NCBI GenBank assembly: GCA_027021195.1
Contig: JALUUW010000031.1
Location: forward strand, 1-44,884
Reading direction: 5' to 3'
From: Candidatus Pacearchaeota archaeon
Lineage (GTDB): Archaea; Nanobdellota; Nanobdellia; Pacearchaeales; GW2011-AR1
Length of the DNA: 44,884 bases
Position 1 is the first letter of the stretch. Each line of letters begins with the position of its first letter. The notes beneath the pieces were generated by a model that did not search any database, had not been told where the DNA came from, and saw nothing but the letters and a program-made list of their open reading frames with translations. This document shows positions 27,338-36,645 of this stretch, in pieces. Position numbers and translations under genes: made by a program.

Positions 27338-28444
27338 ATGGAAGAAGTATATGATCAGAAAGGGATTGCGCACTCCACAAATCTTTCTCCAGAGGTTATG
27401 GAGATTGACAGAGAGCTTGAAGAGCTTTTAAAGAAACAATCTGCAAAAATCAAGGTAATTGGCATTGGAGGCGGAGGAGGAAATTCCTTAAGCAGAATGA
27501 GGGAGATAGGCATTAAAGGAGGCGAGCTTATTGCAATTAATACTGATGCTCAGGACCTCTTATATGCAAATGCTGACCAGAAAATCCTTATTGGAAAGGA
27601 ACTGACTCAGGGATTGGGGGCTGGAAGCAATCCGAAAATAGGAAGAGAGGCTGCAAAGGAATCTGAATCTGAGATAAAAAAGAAAATAGCCGGAAGCGAT
27701 ATGATTTTTATTACATGTGGTTTAGGAGGGGGAACAGGAACAGGAGCAGCCCCAGTAGTTGCATCTTTGGCAAAAAAGCAAGGCTCTTTGACAATAGGGA
27801 TTGTAACTCTTCCGTTTACAATAGAGGGGAGAAAAAGAATAGAAAATGCAATGGATGGGCTTGAAAGAATGGAGGCTGTTGTAGATACTTTGATTGTAAT
27901 ACCAAACGACAAGCTTCTTGAACTCGCTCCGGATCTTCCCCTGCATACTGCATTCAAGATAGCTGATGAAATTTTAACAAATTCTGTTAAAGGGGTTACA
28001 GAGCTTGTGACAACATCAGGTCTTGTAAATCTGGACTTTGCAGACATACGGGCAGTGATGGTTGATGGAGGAGTGTCGCTGATTGGAATGGGAGAGTCAG
28101 ATGTTGAAAACAGGGCAATTGATGCAGTTGAAAAAGCCTTGCAGAATCCTCTTCTGGATGCAGATATCTCAGGCTCAACAGGTGCTTTAGTCAACATTAT
28201 TGGGGGCCCTGACATGAGTCTTGACGAGTGCAAGTCAGTCATTGAAGTAATTGGCAGCAAACTAAGCCCTGATGCAAAGATGATATGGGGGGCTCAGATA
28301 TCCCCTGACATGGAAAAATCCATAAGGGTTTTGCTTATAGTTACAGGGGTAAAAAGCTCCCAGATTTTGGGGCATGGAGACACTATTGAGAATATAAAAC
28401 ACAAGGAAATTGAGGAAGAATTGGGAATTGAATTTTTTGAGTAA
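27338..28444 (+). CDS. ftsZ: Cell division protein FtsZ
   Basis: KVIGIGGGGGNSLSRM; FITCGLGGGTGTGAAPVVASLAK tubulin signature; VDFADIRAVM-like NLDFADIRAVM. Confidence 0.97.
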   Translation: MEEVYDQKGIAHSTNLSPEVMEIDRELEELLKKQSAKIKVIGIGGGGGNSLSRMREIGIKGGELIAINTDAQDLLYANADQKILIGKELTQGLGAGSNPKIGREAAKESESEIKKKIAGSDMIFITCGLGGGTGTGAAPVVASLAKKQGSLTIGIVTLPFTIEGRKRIENAMDGLERMEAVVDTLIVIPNDKLLELAPDLPLHTAFKIADEILTNSVKGVTELVTTSGLVNLDFADIRAVMVDGGVSLIGMGESDVENRAIDAVEKALQNPLLDADISGSTGALVNIIGGPDMSLDECKSVIEVIGSKLSPDAKMIWGAQISPDMEKSIRVLLIVTGVKSSQILGHGDTIENIKHKEIEEELGIEFFE

Positions 28445-28449
28445 ATAAA

Positions 28450-28761
28450 ATGGCCTCTTTTGGACAGATTGATTTTGAGGATTTGAGATTTTTACTTGAA
28501 GTTAAAAAAAAGGGTTATGAGAATCAATCTGAATCTTTTAGTTTTGAGGATATTGAAGATTTCTATAGGCCAGGATTCCTGACTCTTGAAGAGATATATG
28601 GGATTTTGTATGCTAAAAAAAGAAGAGATTTCTTGTTTTTGAATCATGGAAGCCTTTCAGAATGCATTGTCTGCATTGAATTAGAGCACATCTTAAATGG
28701 AAAATCAAATATCTCCTTTGAAGATCTTAAATATCATGACAGGCTTTTTTTAATAACTTAA
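28450..28761 (+). CDS. Hypothetical protein
   Basis: 103 aa between ftsZ and secE. Confidence 0.6.
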   Translation: MASFGQIDFEDLRFLLEVKKKGYENQSESFSFEDIEDFYRPGFLTLEEIYGILYAKKRRDFLFLNHGSLSECIVCIELEHILNGKSNISFEDLKYHDRLFLIT

Positions 28762-28792
28762 AGCTTAAAAACCCTCTCTGCCTGATAAGAGC

Positions 28793-28975
28793 ATGGTGAA
28801 AGAAATGTTAATTTCGGCAAAATCGTTTTTATTCAAGTGCAAGAGAGTTTGGCTGTCTCTCAGAAAGCCTTCCAGAAAAGAGTTCGAAACCGTAACAAAA
28901 GTCTCTGCAATAGGAATTGCAATCTTGGGAGTTCTTGGGTTTTTAATATCTTTGATTATGGAAAGCCTTTTCTGA
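28793..28975 (+). CDS. secE: Preprotein translocase subunit SecE (Sec61-gamma)
   Basis: LFKCKRVWLSLRKPSRKEFETVTKVSAIGIAILGVLGFLISLI; precedes Spt5-uL11. Confidence 0.88.
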   Translation: MVKEMLISAKSFLFKCKRVWLSLRKPSRKEFETVTKVSAIGIAILGVLGFLISLIMESLF

Positions 28976-29069
28976 ATTATTCGGAAAGCTTTATAAATGC
29001 TACTTTTTAATTAATATTGCTGCTTCTTAAAAAATTAAGGAGTAGGCGGAGCTGGAATAATCTGGTAAA

Positions 29070-29525
29070 ATGATATTTATAATAAAAGTTACGACGAATA
29101 AAGAAGAAAAAGCAGTTGAGATGATTGCTGAAAGGGCAAAGAGAAAGAATCTTAATGCCTTTTCAGTTTCAAGGCCTCATGGACTGAGAGGATACATTCT
29201 TTTAGAGGCAGAAGACAGGGAATCTGCTGAAGAGTCAGTATTCAATCTTCCTTATGTAAAGGGAATTATAGGGAAAACAATCACTTATGACGAGATAAAG
29301 AATATGATTGAGCCGTCTGTTTCTGCAGTTTCTATAAAAGAAGGAGATATTGTTGAAATTATCTCAGAGCCGTTTAAAAAAGAAAAAGCAAAAGTTTTAA
29401 GAATAGACAAGCAGAAAGAAGAGGTTGTAGTAAGCCTGCTCGGCGCAGTTGTTCCCCTGCCTGTTACAATTAAACTTGACAATGTAAAGGTGATAAGGCG
29501 TGAAGAAGAGGAGGAAGAGAAATAA
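29070..29525 (+). CDS. spt5: Transcription elongation factor Spt5 (NusG-like)
   Basis: NGN domain start MIFIIKVTTNKEEKAVEMIAERA and KOW segment EGDIVEIISEPFKKEKAKVLRID. Confidence 0.92.
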   Translation: MIFIIKVTTNKEEKAVEMIAERAKRKNLNAFSVSRPHGLRGYILLEAEDRESAEESVFNLPYVKGIIGKTITYDEIKNMIEPSVSAVSIKEGDIVEIISEPFKKEKAKVLRIDKQKEEVVVSLLGAVVPLPVTIKLDNVKVIRREEEEEEK

Positions 29526-29526
29526 A

Positions 29527-30168
29527 ATGCAGATTAAGCTATTAGTTGAAGGAGGAAGCATGAAGCCAGGTCCTGCACTAAGCCAGAAGCTCGGGCCTGC
29601 AGGGATTAATATGAACCAGGTCATCCAGAAAGTAAATGATGCTACAAAAAATTTCAAGGGCCTCAAAGTCCCTGTTGAGCTTGATGTTGATGCTTCAACA
29701 AAAGAATTTGATGTAAAAGTGTTTTCTCCGCCTGTATCAGAGCTGCTGAAAAGAGAGCTCGGAATTGAGAAAGGGTCTGGAACCCAAAAAAAGATGCAGG
29801 TAGCAAATGCTTCTATAGAGCAGGTTATTTCTGTAGCAAAAACCAAACTTCCAAACATGCTCTGTAAGGACTTGAAGTCTGCTGTCAAGACAGTTGCAGG
29901 AACATGCGTGAGTCTTGGAATACTCATTGAGAGCAAGCCTGCTTCTGAAGTTGAAAAAGAGATAGATGAAGGCAAGTACGATAAAGAGATTTCAGAAGAA
30001 AGAACAGAGACACCTGAAGATAAAAAGGCTGAATTGGACAAGTATTTTGCAGAAATACGGGGAAAGCAAGAGCAGATAATCAAGCAGGAAACTGCTGCAA
30101 AAGAAGCTGAAGCTGAGAAGAAGGAAGAGGCTGCAAAATCAAAAGGAGAAAAGAAGGCTAAGAAATAA
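29527..30168 (+). CDS. rpl11: Ribosomal protein uL11 with charged C-terminal extension
   Basis: MQIKLLVEGGSMKPGPALSQKLGPAGINMNQVIQKVNDATKNFKGLKVPV. Confidence 0.95.
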   Translation: MQIKLLVEGGSMKPGPALSQKLGPAGINMNQVIQKVNDATKNFKGLKVPVELDVDASTKEFDVKVFSPPVSELLKRELGIEKGSGTQKKMQVANASIEQVISVAKTKLPNMLCKDLKSAVKTVAGTCVSLGILIESKPASEVEKEIDEGKYDKEISEERTETPEDKKAELDKYFAEIRGKQEQIIKQETAAKEAEAEKKEEAAKSKGEKKAKK

Positions 30169-30305
30169 TAAGAGAAAAAAGCAATCATAACCTTGCTTCT
30201 TACAGCTTAAAGATTTAAATTTCAGAAGACACTGAATGTTAAACACTTTAAATAATGGCTTAGCAAGATTTATTAAGGATTCAAATCCTTTAGAATTTTG
30301 TATAA

Positions 30306-30378
30306 GGGGCTGTGGGGTAGCCTGGTAGCCTTTCAGGTTTGGGACCTGACGACCCCGGTTCAAATCCGGGCAGCCCCA
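30306..30378 (+). tRNA. tRNA-Pro (anticodon UGG)
   Basis: Acceptor GGGGCTG/CAGCCCC; anticodon arm TCAGG-TTTGGGA-CCTGA; T arm CCCGG-TTCAAAT-CCGGG; discriminator A. Confidence 0.94.
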
Positions 30379-30425
30379 TTGAACAGAATAATTTAAAAAC
30401 CATGCCTTTAATTTAATGATACAGA

Positions 30426-30647
30426 ATGGCAACGAAAACAAAGAAATCGAAGTCTGCAGGGAGGTTTAAGTCAAGATACGGAAAACGGGTTAGAGCAGGG
30501 GTTGTTGCAGTTGAAACAAAGCAGAGAGCAAGGCAAAAATGCCCTTTTTGCGAGAAGCTTGGAGTAAAGAGGCTCTCAAAAGGAATATGGCACTGCAGTA
30601 AATGCAGCAAAAAATTCGCATCAGGTACTTACTATCTGGATAAATAA
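30426..30647 (+). CDS. rpl37ae: Ribosomal protein eL43 (L37Ae)
   Basis: GRFKSRYGKRVRAGVVAVE; CPFC...WHCSKC zinc ribbon. Confidence 0.93.
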   Translation: MATKTKKSKSAGRFKSRYGKRVRAGVVAVETKQRARQKCPFCEKLGVKRLSKGIWHCSKCSKKFASGTYYLDK

Positions 30648-30663
30648 ATTGAATAAAAATCAA

Positions 30664-30801
30664 ATGGCGACCTATAAATGTTTTAAGTGCGAAAAGAAGA
30701 TTAGCCCTGCAAGCCTCGAAAAGAGGTTTGTCTGCCCGAACTGCGGAACTAAAATCTTTTACAAGCCAAGAACAAAGATTAAGAAGCTGAAGGCAGAATA
30801 G
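30664..30801 (+). CDS. rpoP: DNA-directed RNA polymerase subunit P (Rpo12); not in ORF track
   Basis: Hand translation, 45 aa: MATYKCFKCEKKISPASLEKRFVCPNCGTKIFYKPRTKIKKLKAE; follows eL43. Confidence 0.9.
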   Translation: MATYKCFKCEKKISPASLEKRFVCPNCGTKIFYKPRTKIKKLKAE

Positions 30802-30822
30802 TTTTTATTGAGCTTTGATAAG

Positions 30823-31146
30823 ATGGGAGATGAAGATAGAAAGATTCAGGAAATGCAGCTTTTAGAGAGAAATCTTCAGAACCTTCTTCTTCAGAAACAG
30901 GCTTTTCAGGCAGAGCTGTCTGAGACTCAGGCAGCGCTAAAAGAGCTGGAATCCGCCGGAGATGATGTGTTCAAGATTGTAGGGCAGTTAATGATAAAAA
31001 CAGAGAAATCTAAAACAAAAGACGAGCTTTCAAACAGGGAAAAGCTCCTTAACTTAAGGATAAATTCCATTGAGAAGCAGGAAGACTCTCTTGCAAAGAA
31101 GCTTAATGAATTGAGGGAAGATGTTATGGGTTCATCCGCAAAATAG
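30823..31146 (+). CDS. pfdB: Prefoldin subunit beta
   Basis: Coiled coil MQLLERNLQNLLLQKQAFQAELSETQAALKELESAGDDVFKIVGQLMIKTEKSKTKDEL; downstream of rpoP. Confidence 0.88.
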   Translation: MGDEDRKIQEMQLLERNLQNLLLQKQAFQAELSETQAALKELESAGDDVFKIVGQLMIKTEKSKTKDELSNREKLLNLRINSIEKQEDSLAKKLNELREDVMGSSAK

Positions 31147-31152
31147 CCCTTT

Positions 31153-31497
31153 TTATCTTTTTTTGTTAGCAAAATGCCTTATTGTCTTGGATATTACCAC
31201 TCTATTTAGCACATAAATAGCAATTGCAAATAGTACTGCGAGCCCAATTGTCTTTCGGAAATCTCTCAAAACATCAAATGATACAAATACGCTTTTCCCA
31301 ATTACCCAGATTAGCGGAGCTATAATCAGAATCCATACGATTATTGCAAGAGTGTTGTACAAGATCAGTTTCTTAAGGCTTTTCTCTTTTTTTGAAATAT
31401 AAAAGATTGTAATGAGTCTCGAGCCATAAATAAACTTTGACGCCAGAAGTATCAGGAACATTTTTTTCCTGCTTATGCTGTTGATTATTGGTTCCAT
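31153..31497 (-). pseudogene. C-terminal half of a DedA/SNARE-associated-type membrane protein, probable truncated remnant
   Basis: LASKFIYGSRLITIFYISKKEKSLKKLILYNTLAIIVWILIIAPLIWVIGKS resembles the DedA C-terminal half; N-terminal half absent; begins inside the ABC ORF. Confidence 0.5.
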
Positions 31498-31940
31498 GCT
31501 CTCCTGGCTTTCCTTTGATATCCCCCTGAGAGATGTTTTGTTTTTCTGCCTAAATCCCCTAACTGAAGGGTTTCAGCAAACCCCTCAATTTTGTCAAGAA
31601 TTTCTTTTCTTTTCAGATTATACATCTTTCCAAAGAAATACAAATTATCATAAATTGTTAATTCCTCGTAAAGAGATATCTTTTGCGGGACTATGGCAAC
31701 CTTGCTTTTTAGGGATTTTGAGAAGTTTATTGTATCCTCTCCAAGAATGCGTATCTCTCCTTTAGAAGGGGTTAGCAAGTTTGTCAGCATGTGCATCATA
31801 GTTGTTTTTCCAGCACCATTGCTTCCAAGCAGCCCAAAAATAGTATTCCTTTCAATTTCAAAGGAAACATCATCAACTGCCAATAATTTCCCGAATCTTT
31901 TAGAAACTCCAGAAACACTCACAACAACCTCTTTTTCCAT
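31485..31940 (-). pseudogene. Truncated ABC transporter ATP-binding protein (no Walker B/H-loop)
   Basis: Walker A GLLGSNGAGKTTMMHML, Q-loop IVPQKISLYEELT, signature LSGGYQRK, then ARRAWNQ-stop. Confidence 0.75.
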
Positions 31941-32370
31941 AAAAAATATAGATTAGAGATATTTATAAACCTGTCTTAATGATTTTTAAAACAGAAAAAT
32001 CCAAGGAAAAAGAAGGCATTTCAGCAAGAAAGAAGATGTTGCAAATAATGCTGATAAAATATTCTAAGCATCCTCCTCCACCAGATTCAATTTTAACATG
32101 AGCATTACAGGAGGATTCTCTCTGAATATGACTCTTGCTTATTTTGAGATGCATCTCTCGCCCTTCTCAAATACCTGTATAAAGTATTGCTTCTAAGATT
32201 CTTTTTATTACTCGCAAAATTGCAATTATAATAATTGGCAGGTTGAAGGGTATTTAATGCTTTTATGCTCGGCTGCTATAGAAAGCCAGAAAATCTTAGC
32301 GAATTGTCGATTGGGATTGTATGCAAAAAACTTACGAAATATTTATAAATCAGTCATATGTAATTTTACT

Positions 32371-32763
32371 ATGGTTTTGGATAAGATAAAAAGAGTGTTT
32401 TCAGACTCAATAAGCGATTCTGATTTGGATAATGAATATCTTGAGATTGATTTAGAGCAGGAAAAAAAAGACAAGAAAGTATTTGTAAAGCTTTTTGTTC
32501 TGAAGCAGTATGAAGATGTTAATGATATTCTTAATTCTTTAAGAGAGGGATATACTATAGCAATTATTGATATAAAGCTATTAAGGCAAAAAGATTCAAT
32601 AGAGCTGAAAAGAGCAATATCAAAAATCAAAAAGACAACAGATGCTCTTGAAGGAAGTATCGCAGGGTTTGGCGAGAATATAGTTATTGTAACTCCTTCT
32701 TTTGCAAAAATCCATAAGGAAGCTGAAAAAGCGAAACAGGAAAAAAGAAGCAGGTTTGACTGA
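32371..32763 (+). CDS. sepF: SepF-like cell division protein
   Basis: VFVKLFVLKQYEDVNDILNSLREGYTIAIIDIKLLRQKDSIELKRAISKIKKTTDALEGSIAGFGENIVIVTPS; TATA-like aaatatttataaatc about 25 nt upstream. Confidence 0.87.
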   Translation: MVLDKIKRVFSDSISDSDLDNEYLEIDLEQEKKDKKVFVKLFVLKQYEDVNDILNSLREGYTIAIIDIKLLRQKDSIELKRAISKIKKTTDALEGSIAGFGENIVIVTPSFAKIHKEAEKAKQEKRSRFD

Positions 32764-32811
32764 CTATTTTTGCTTTTCCAAAAAATTTATAATTTCTCAA
32801 TCATCATTCGT

Positions 32812-33435
32812 ATGATGAAAACAGTGTTTATTCCGGCAAAAATAAAGTCTTCAATAGGCAAATCAGGCATTCTCAATATTTCAAAAAAACTCCCGAAGAG
32901 CATAGCTATTGCTTATTCTATTCAATACAAAGATGCTGCTTTTGAGATAAAAAAGGCCCTTTCCAAGAATCACCAAATAACTTCTTGCATCCAGGTGCTT
33001 GGCTGCAGCAGGCCAAAATTCAGGAAAGATACTGAAGCAATTCTTCTCATAACTGACGGCAAATTTCACGGAGTTTCGCTCGCTTATGAGGCAAAGCTTC
33101 CTGTCTTTATTTTGAACAGCCAAACATTTAAGATGATACCAAAAAAAGAAGCTGAAGCTCTTGAAAAAAGGAAAAAATCAGCTTACTTGAAGTTTCTTAA
33201 TGCAGAGAATGTGGGAATTCTTGTTTCAACAAAGCCGGGACAGCAGAACCTATTGAAGGCTTTTGAGCTTAAAAGGAAATTAAGCAGAAAAAAAACATAT
33301 ATCTTCCTTGGGGATAATATAGATTCAATGGAGTTTGAGAATTTCATGATAGATTCGTGGGTAAATACTGCCTGCCCGAGACTGGACATGAGCAGCGGAT
33401 TGATGATTAATATGAATGATATCCCTCTGCGTTAA
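32812..33435 (+). CDS. Dph2-like diphthamide biosynthesis protein lacking domain 1
   Basis: IQVLGCSRPKFRKDTEAILLITDGKFHGVSLAYEAKLPVF; GILVSTKPGQQNLLKAFELKRKLSRKKTYIFLGDNIDSMEFENF; DSWVNTACPRLDM. Confidence 0.75.
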   Translation: MMKTVFIPAKIKSSIGKSGILNISKKLPKSIAIAYSIQYKDAAFEIKKALSKNHQITSCIQVLGCSRPKFRKDTEAILLITDGKFHGVSLAYEAKLPVFILNSQTFKMIPKKEAEALEKRKKSAYLKFLNAENVGILVSTKPGQQNLLKAFELKRKLSRKKTYIFLGDNIDSMEFENFMIDSWVNTACPRLDMSSGLMINMNDIPLR

Positions 33436-33821
33436 ATTTTTGCCACACCAAAGACTGTCTTCAAGGCTACAATTATTGTTGCTGGAACAAACAGCGCCAG
33501 AAGTGCAGCAAATACTGAAGATACAAGGTCTCCGATGCCTATTCCTATTAAAGACCCTGTGACACTTTCCATTCCAAATTTACTCACTATGACTAAAATG
33601 GCTCCTGCAAGCAGGAATGTCTGGGAATCTTTTCCAGAAACATTAATAGAAAATCCAACAACAAGCCCGAGAATAACTAAAATAGCGTAAATTTGCGGGC
33701 TGTATTTAGTTAATGCAGGAATAGGAAGAAGTATTGTAAAAACCCCTATTATAATTGCGATAATAACTCCTATTAAAAACGCCCATGCACCCCAAGAGTT
33801 CTCAGCTGATTTTATCGTCAT
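33432..33821 (-). CDS. Small multi-TM hypothetical membrane protein
   Basis: 129 aa, about four hydrophobic helices. Confidence 0.7.
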   Translation of the reverse strand: MTIKSAENSWGAWAFLIGVIIAIIIGVFTILLPIPALTKYSPQIYAILVILGLVVGFSINVSGKDSQTFLLAGAILVIVSKFGMESVTGSLIGIGIGDLVSSVFAALLALFVPATIIVALKTVFGVAKI

Positions 33822-33982
33822 TTTATGCAGGAATTATTATATCTTTAAGATTTGAGAGATATATAAATTTTTTGCTCTCGAGGCAGCAGTTCTTGACACC
33901 TGTTTTTTAAAATTGGCATTTAATATATATTCCTGAATATAGAAATGTTTATAAACTGAAGTAACTCCCGAATGATTACAAA

Positions 33983-35926
33983 ATGAAAACAAAAACTTTG
34001 AGCCTATTCGCTGCAGGAATTTTTTTGATGATAATTCTTGGAGGAGTCGCCAGTGCTGCAGTGTTTGAAATGAATAAGGTTTCTGAGCCAAGCAGTGTCG
34101 CTCATGATGCAGGATCTTTTGATGTTTTATTTAATATAACTTACACAGGGTCCAGCTCTTCAGGCATAACTGTCGGCTTTGGAAATTCCAGCATAACAAG
34201 CGGAAGCGCTTCAATAACCAACCTTTATGACACTCCTCTAAACCAAAATGAAACAAAAACATTGACTGCCACAGTCGTTTTTGACCCATATCAATCTGGA
34301 ATTATTTCAGGAGTAATTTACGCATCTCCTTCATTGGGGTCAGACGCAAACTTTACTTTCGCAGTTCCAATAACTCCTTCATCCTCTCTATCAGTATCAG
34401 ATTCTTCAGTTCCTTCAGGAGAAAACTCAACAATAGTCAGCATTAAGAATACCGGAAATGTCAATTTGAATAACATTCAGTTGTCAGCATCAGGAGATTT
34501 CGATGTCTCCATAAATCCTGCAACTATTGCTTCTCTGGCAGCAGGAGAGTCTGAGAATGTTACTGTGTCAGTTATTACTGATATGGATGATTTGAAAATC
34601 GGCTCAAATTCAGTTACATTGACTGCTGCTTCAGGAAATGCCAGTGATTCAGGAACCCTTTCAGTATACAGGTCTTACTGCGAGTATGATGATCTTGGGA
34701 ATCTAAACATCAAGATTGAAGACTTCACAAACAACGGAATTTCTGGAACTGTTTTTGGAGAGGATAAAGACTGGTTCCCTCTTGATGAAATTGAAGTTGA
34801 AATTGAAGTCGAGAATGACGGAAATGATGATATTGACGATATTGTTGTTGAATGGGGGCTTTACAATGAGAAAACAGGAGAGTGGATTATTGATGACGAG
34901 GAAAAGGATTTCAATCTTAAAGACGGAGACAGAGAAACTCTAAGAATAACTTTTAATTTAGACAAGAATGTGGATGAGTTAAATGACAATGGCTTTGTGT
35001 TTTATGCCAAAGCAACAGGAGAGGATGATGAGTTTGGAGGGAATGAGACTTGCATGAGTGATTCAGAAGATATTGAGGTAGTGGTTGAAAGCGATTTTGT
35101 TGTCTTGAATGACCTTAAGGTTCCTGAAACAGTGCAGTGCGGAGGAGAGCTTCAGCTTACTGCAGAAGTCTGGAATATTGGGGATGATGATCAGGAAGAC
35201 GTTTATGTCTCTGTGTACAACAGAGAGCTTGGAATTGATGAGAAAGTAATTATAGGGGATATTGATGCTTTTGAAGATGAAAAGCTTGACACTCTTCTCA
35301 AAATACCTGAAGACGCAGAAGAAAAAGACTACACTTTAAGGCTGTGGGTTTATGATGAGGACAATGAGGTTTACAGAACTGATTATGACGATGATGATTC
35401 GGAATTTACCATTCCTGTAAGAGTGGAAGGGAGTTGCATAGATGAGAGAGATGGAGAAGAGGCTGTGCCTGATGCCGCAGTTTCTGCAAGCCTTGAATCC
35501 GGAGGAGTGCCTGGAGAGGAGATGATAATAAGGGCAACTATCACCAATACAGGAGATGAATCTTCAACTTACAGGATAAATGCTGCAGGATATGCAGAAT
35601 GGGCATCTTCAGCTGAAGTGGCTCCAAATGCCCTTATCCTGGGATCAGGAGACTCTGGAGAAGTATTGTTCACTTTTGATGTTATTGAAGATGTGGAAGA
35701 AGGAGAGAAGTCCTTTGATATAGAAGTTGTTTCAGATGGTGAGATGGTTATAAAACAGCCTGTTTCAGTAGTGATTGAAGGGAAACAGGGATTGGGGATT
35801 CCTGGAGGAATTACTGGGAGAATAATTTCCGGAGAAAACTGGTACCTTTGGGGGGTTGGCCTGCTGAATATAATACTTGTGATAATAATCATAGCTATTG
35901 CTGTCAGAATTGCCAGAAAGTCATAA
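33983..35926 (+). CDS. Large secreted, acidic, Ig-like/CARDB-like surface protein with C-terminal TM; candidate archaeosortase substrate
   Basis: Signal peptide MKTKTLSLFAAGIFLMIILGGVASAA; repeated beta-sandwich-like segments; C-terminus GIPGGITGRIISGENWYLWGVGLLNIILVIIIIAIAVRIARKS. Confidence 0.8.
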   Translation: MKTKTLSLFAAGIFLMIILGGVASAAVFEMNKVSEPSSVAHDAGSFDVLFNITYTGSSSSGITVGFGNSSITSGSASITNLYDTPLNQNETKTLTATVVFDPYQSGIISGVIYASPSLGSDANFTFAVPITPSSSLSVSDSSVPSGENSTIVSIKNTGNVNLNNIQLSASGDFDVSINPATIASLAAGESENVTVSVITDMDDLKIGSNSVTLTAASGNASDSGTLSVYRSYCEYDDLGNLNIKIEDFTNNGISGTVFGEDKDWFPLDEIEVEIEVENDGNDDIDDIVVEWGLYNEKTGEWIIDDEEKDFNLKDGDRETLRITFNLDKNVDELNDNGFVFYAKATGEDDEFGGNETCMSDSEDIEVVVESDFVVLNDLKVPETVQCGGELQLTAEVWNIGDDDQEDVYVSVYNRELGIDEKVIIGDIDAFEDEKLDTLLKIPEDAEEKDYTLRLWVYDEDNEVYRTDYDDDDSEFTIPVRVEGSCIDERDGEEAVPDAAVSASLESGGVPGEEMIIRATITNTGDESSTYRINAAGYAEWASSAEVAPNALILGSGDSGEVLFTFDVIEDVEEGEKSFDIEVVSDGEMVIKQPVSVVIEGKQGLGIPGGITGRIISGENWYLWGVGLLNIILVIIIIAIAVRIARKS

Positions 35927-35973
35927 GATTCACATGATATGGAGGGCACAATGAAACCCTTGCTTTAATATGC

Positions 35974-36600
35974 CTAATATGCTTGTTTAAATACTCCTTC
36001 ATAGATTTTTTCAAAGATTTTTTTTCTTTCTTCTATTTTTATGACAAGTATTCCAAGGAGATATCCTATTGCGCTTCCTGCAATGACATCGCTCATGAAA
36101 TGCAGCCCAAAATAAACTCTTGAAAATGCAACAAGCACTGCAAATCCTGCCCATACATACTTTAATTTCGGGAATTCTTTTGAGAGAATTGGGACTGCGC
36201 AAAAAGCGAGCATTGCCTGGAATGACGGGAAAGAGAAATTCCACACAAAATGGCTTCCCTTTTCCAGGATAGGCAGAACAGGAACTATGTCTTGCTGGAA
36301 TGGCCTCTGCCTTTTGATTGAGAATTTAAGTATGAAGCTTACAACTGCCGACAGTCCGAGAGTAGCCCATAATGGAAGAATCCATTTCTTTTTGCTCTTG
36401 CCTCCCTGAAGCAAAAACAATGACGTAAGGAAGAAGAAAACAATTATCTCAGAGCTAACAAATGTTATTCCAAGAAAGAAATCATCAAGAAGGCTGTTTC
36501 TTGCAAGAGAAATTCCTCTTACAATTGCAGAGTCAAAATAAAAGCCGGCGAGAATTGCAGACAAAACTATCAGCCAGATAATCAACTCTTTTTTTTTCAT
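35974..36600 (-). CDS. PAP2-family membrane phosphatase (variant C2 motif)
   Basis: KFSIKRQRP (KX6RP), SFPSFQAM in place of PSGH, SRVYFGLHFMSD (SRX5HX3D). Confidence 0.85.
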   Translation of the reverse strand: MKKKELIIWLIVLSAILAGFYFDSAIVRGISLARNSLLDDFFLGITFVSSEIIVFFFLTSLFLLQGGKSKKKWILPLWATLGLSAVVSFILKFSIKRQRPFQQDIVPVLPILEKGSHFVWNFSFPSFQAMLAFCAVPILSKEFPKLKYVWAGFAVLVAFSRVYFGLHFMSDVIAGSAIGYLLGILVIKIEERKKIFEKIYEGVFKQAY

Positions 36601-36645
36601 TTGAGGTTTTGCAGCTTTATTGCTTTTTCCCTTTGCTTAAGGAAT

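Noticed and set aside
27607-28260. 217 aa minus-strand ORF opposite ftsZ
   Set aside because: Antisense shadow of a strongly conserved ftsZ gene; Ser/Pro-rich with no family features.
30139-30441. Minus-strand 100 aa ORF containing GCPDLNRGRQVPNLKGYQATPQP
   Set aside because: It is the antisense of tRNA-Pro plus the uL11 3' end; a well-known spurious ORF pattern.
31963-32154. 63 aa minus-strand ORF between the ABC fragment and sepF
   Set aside because: No family features, low complexity, overlaps the TATA region of the ABC gene.
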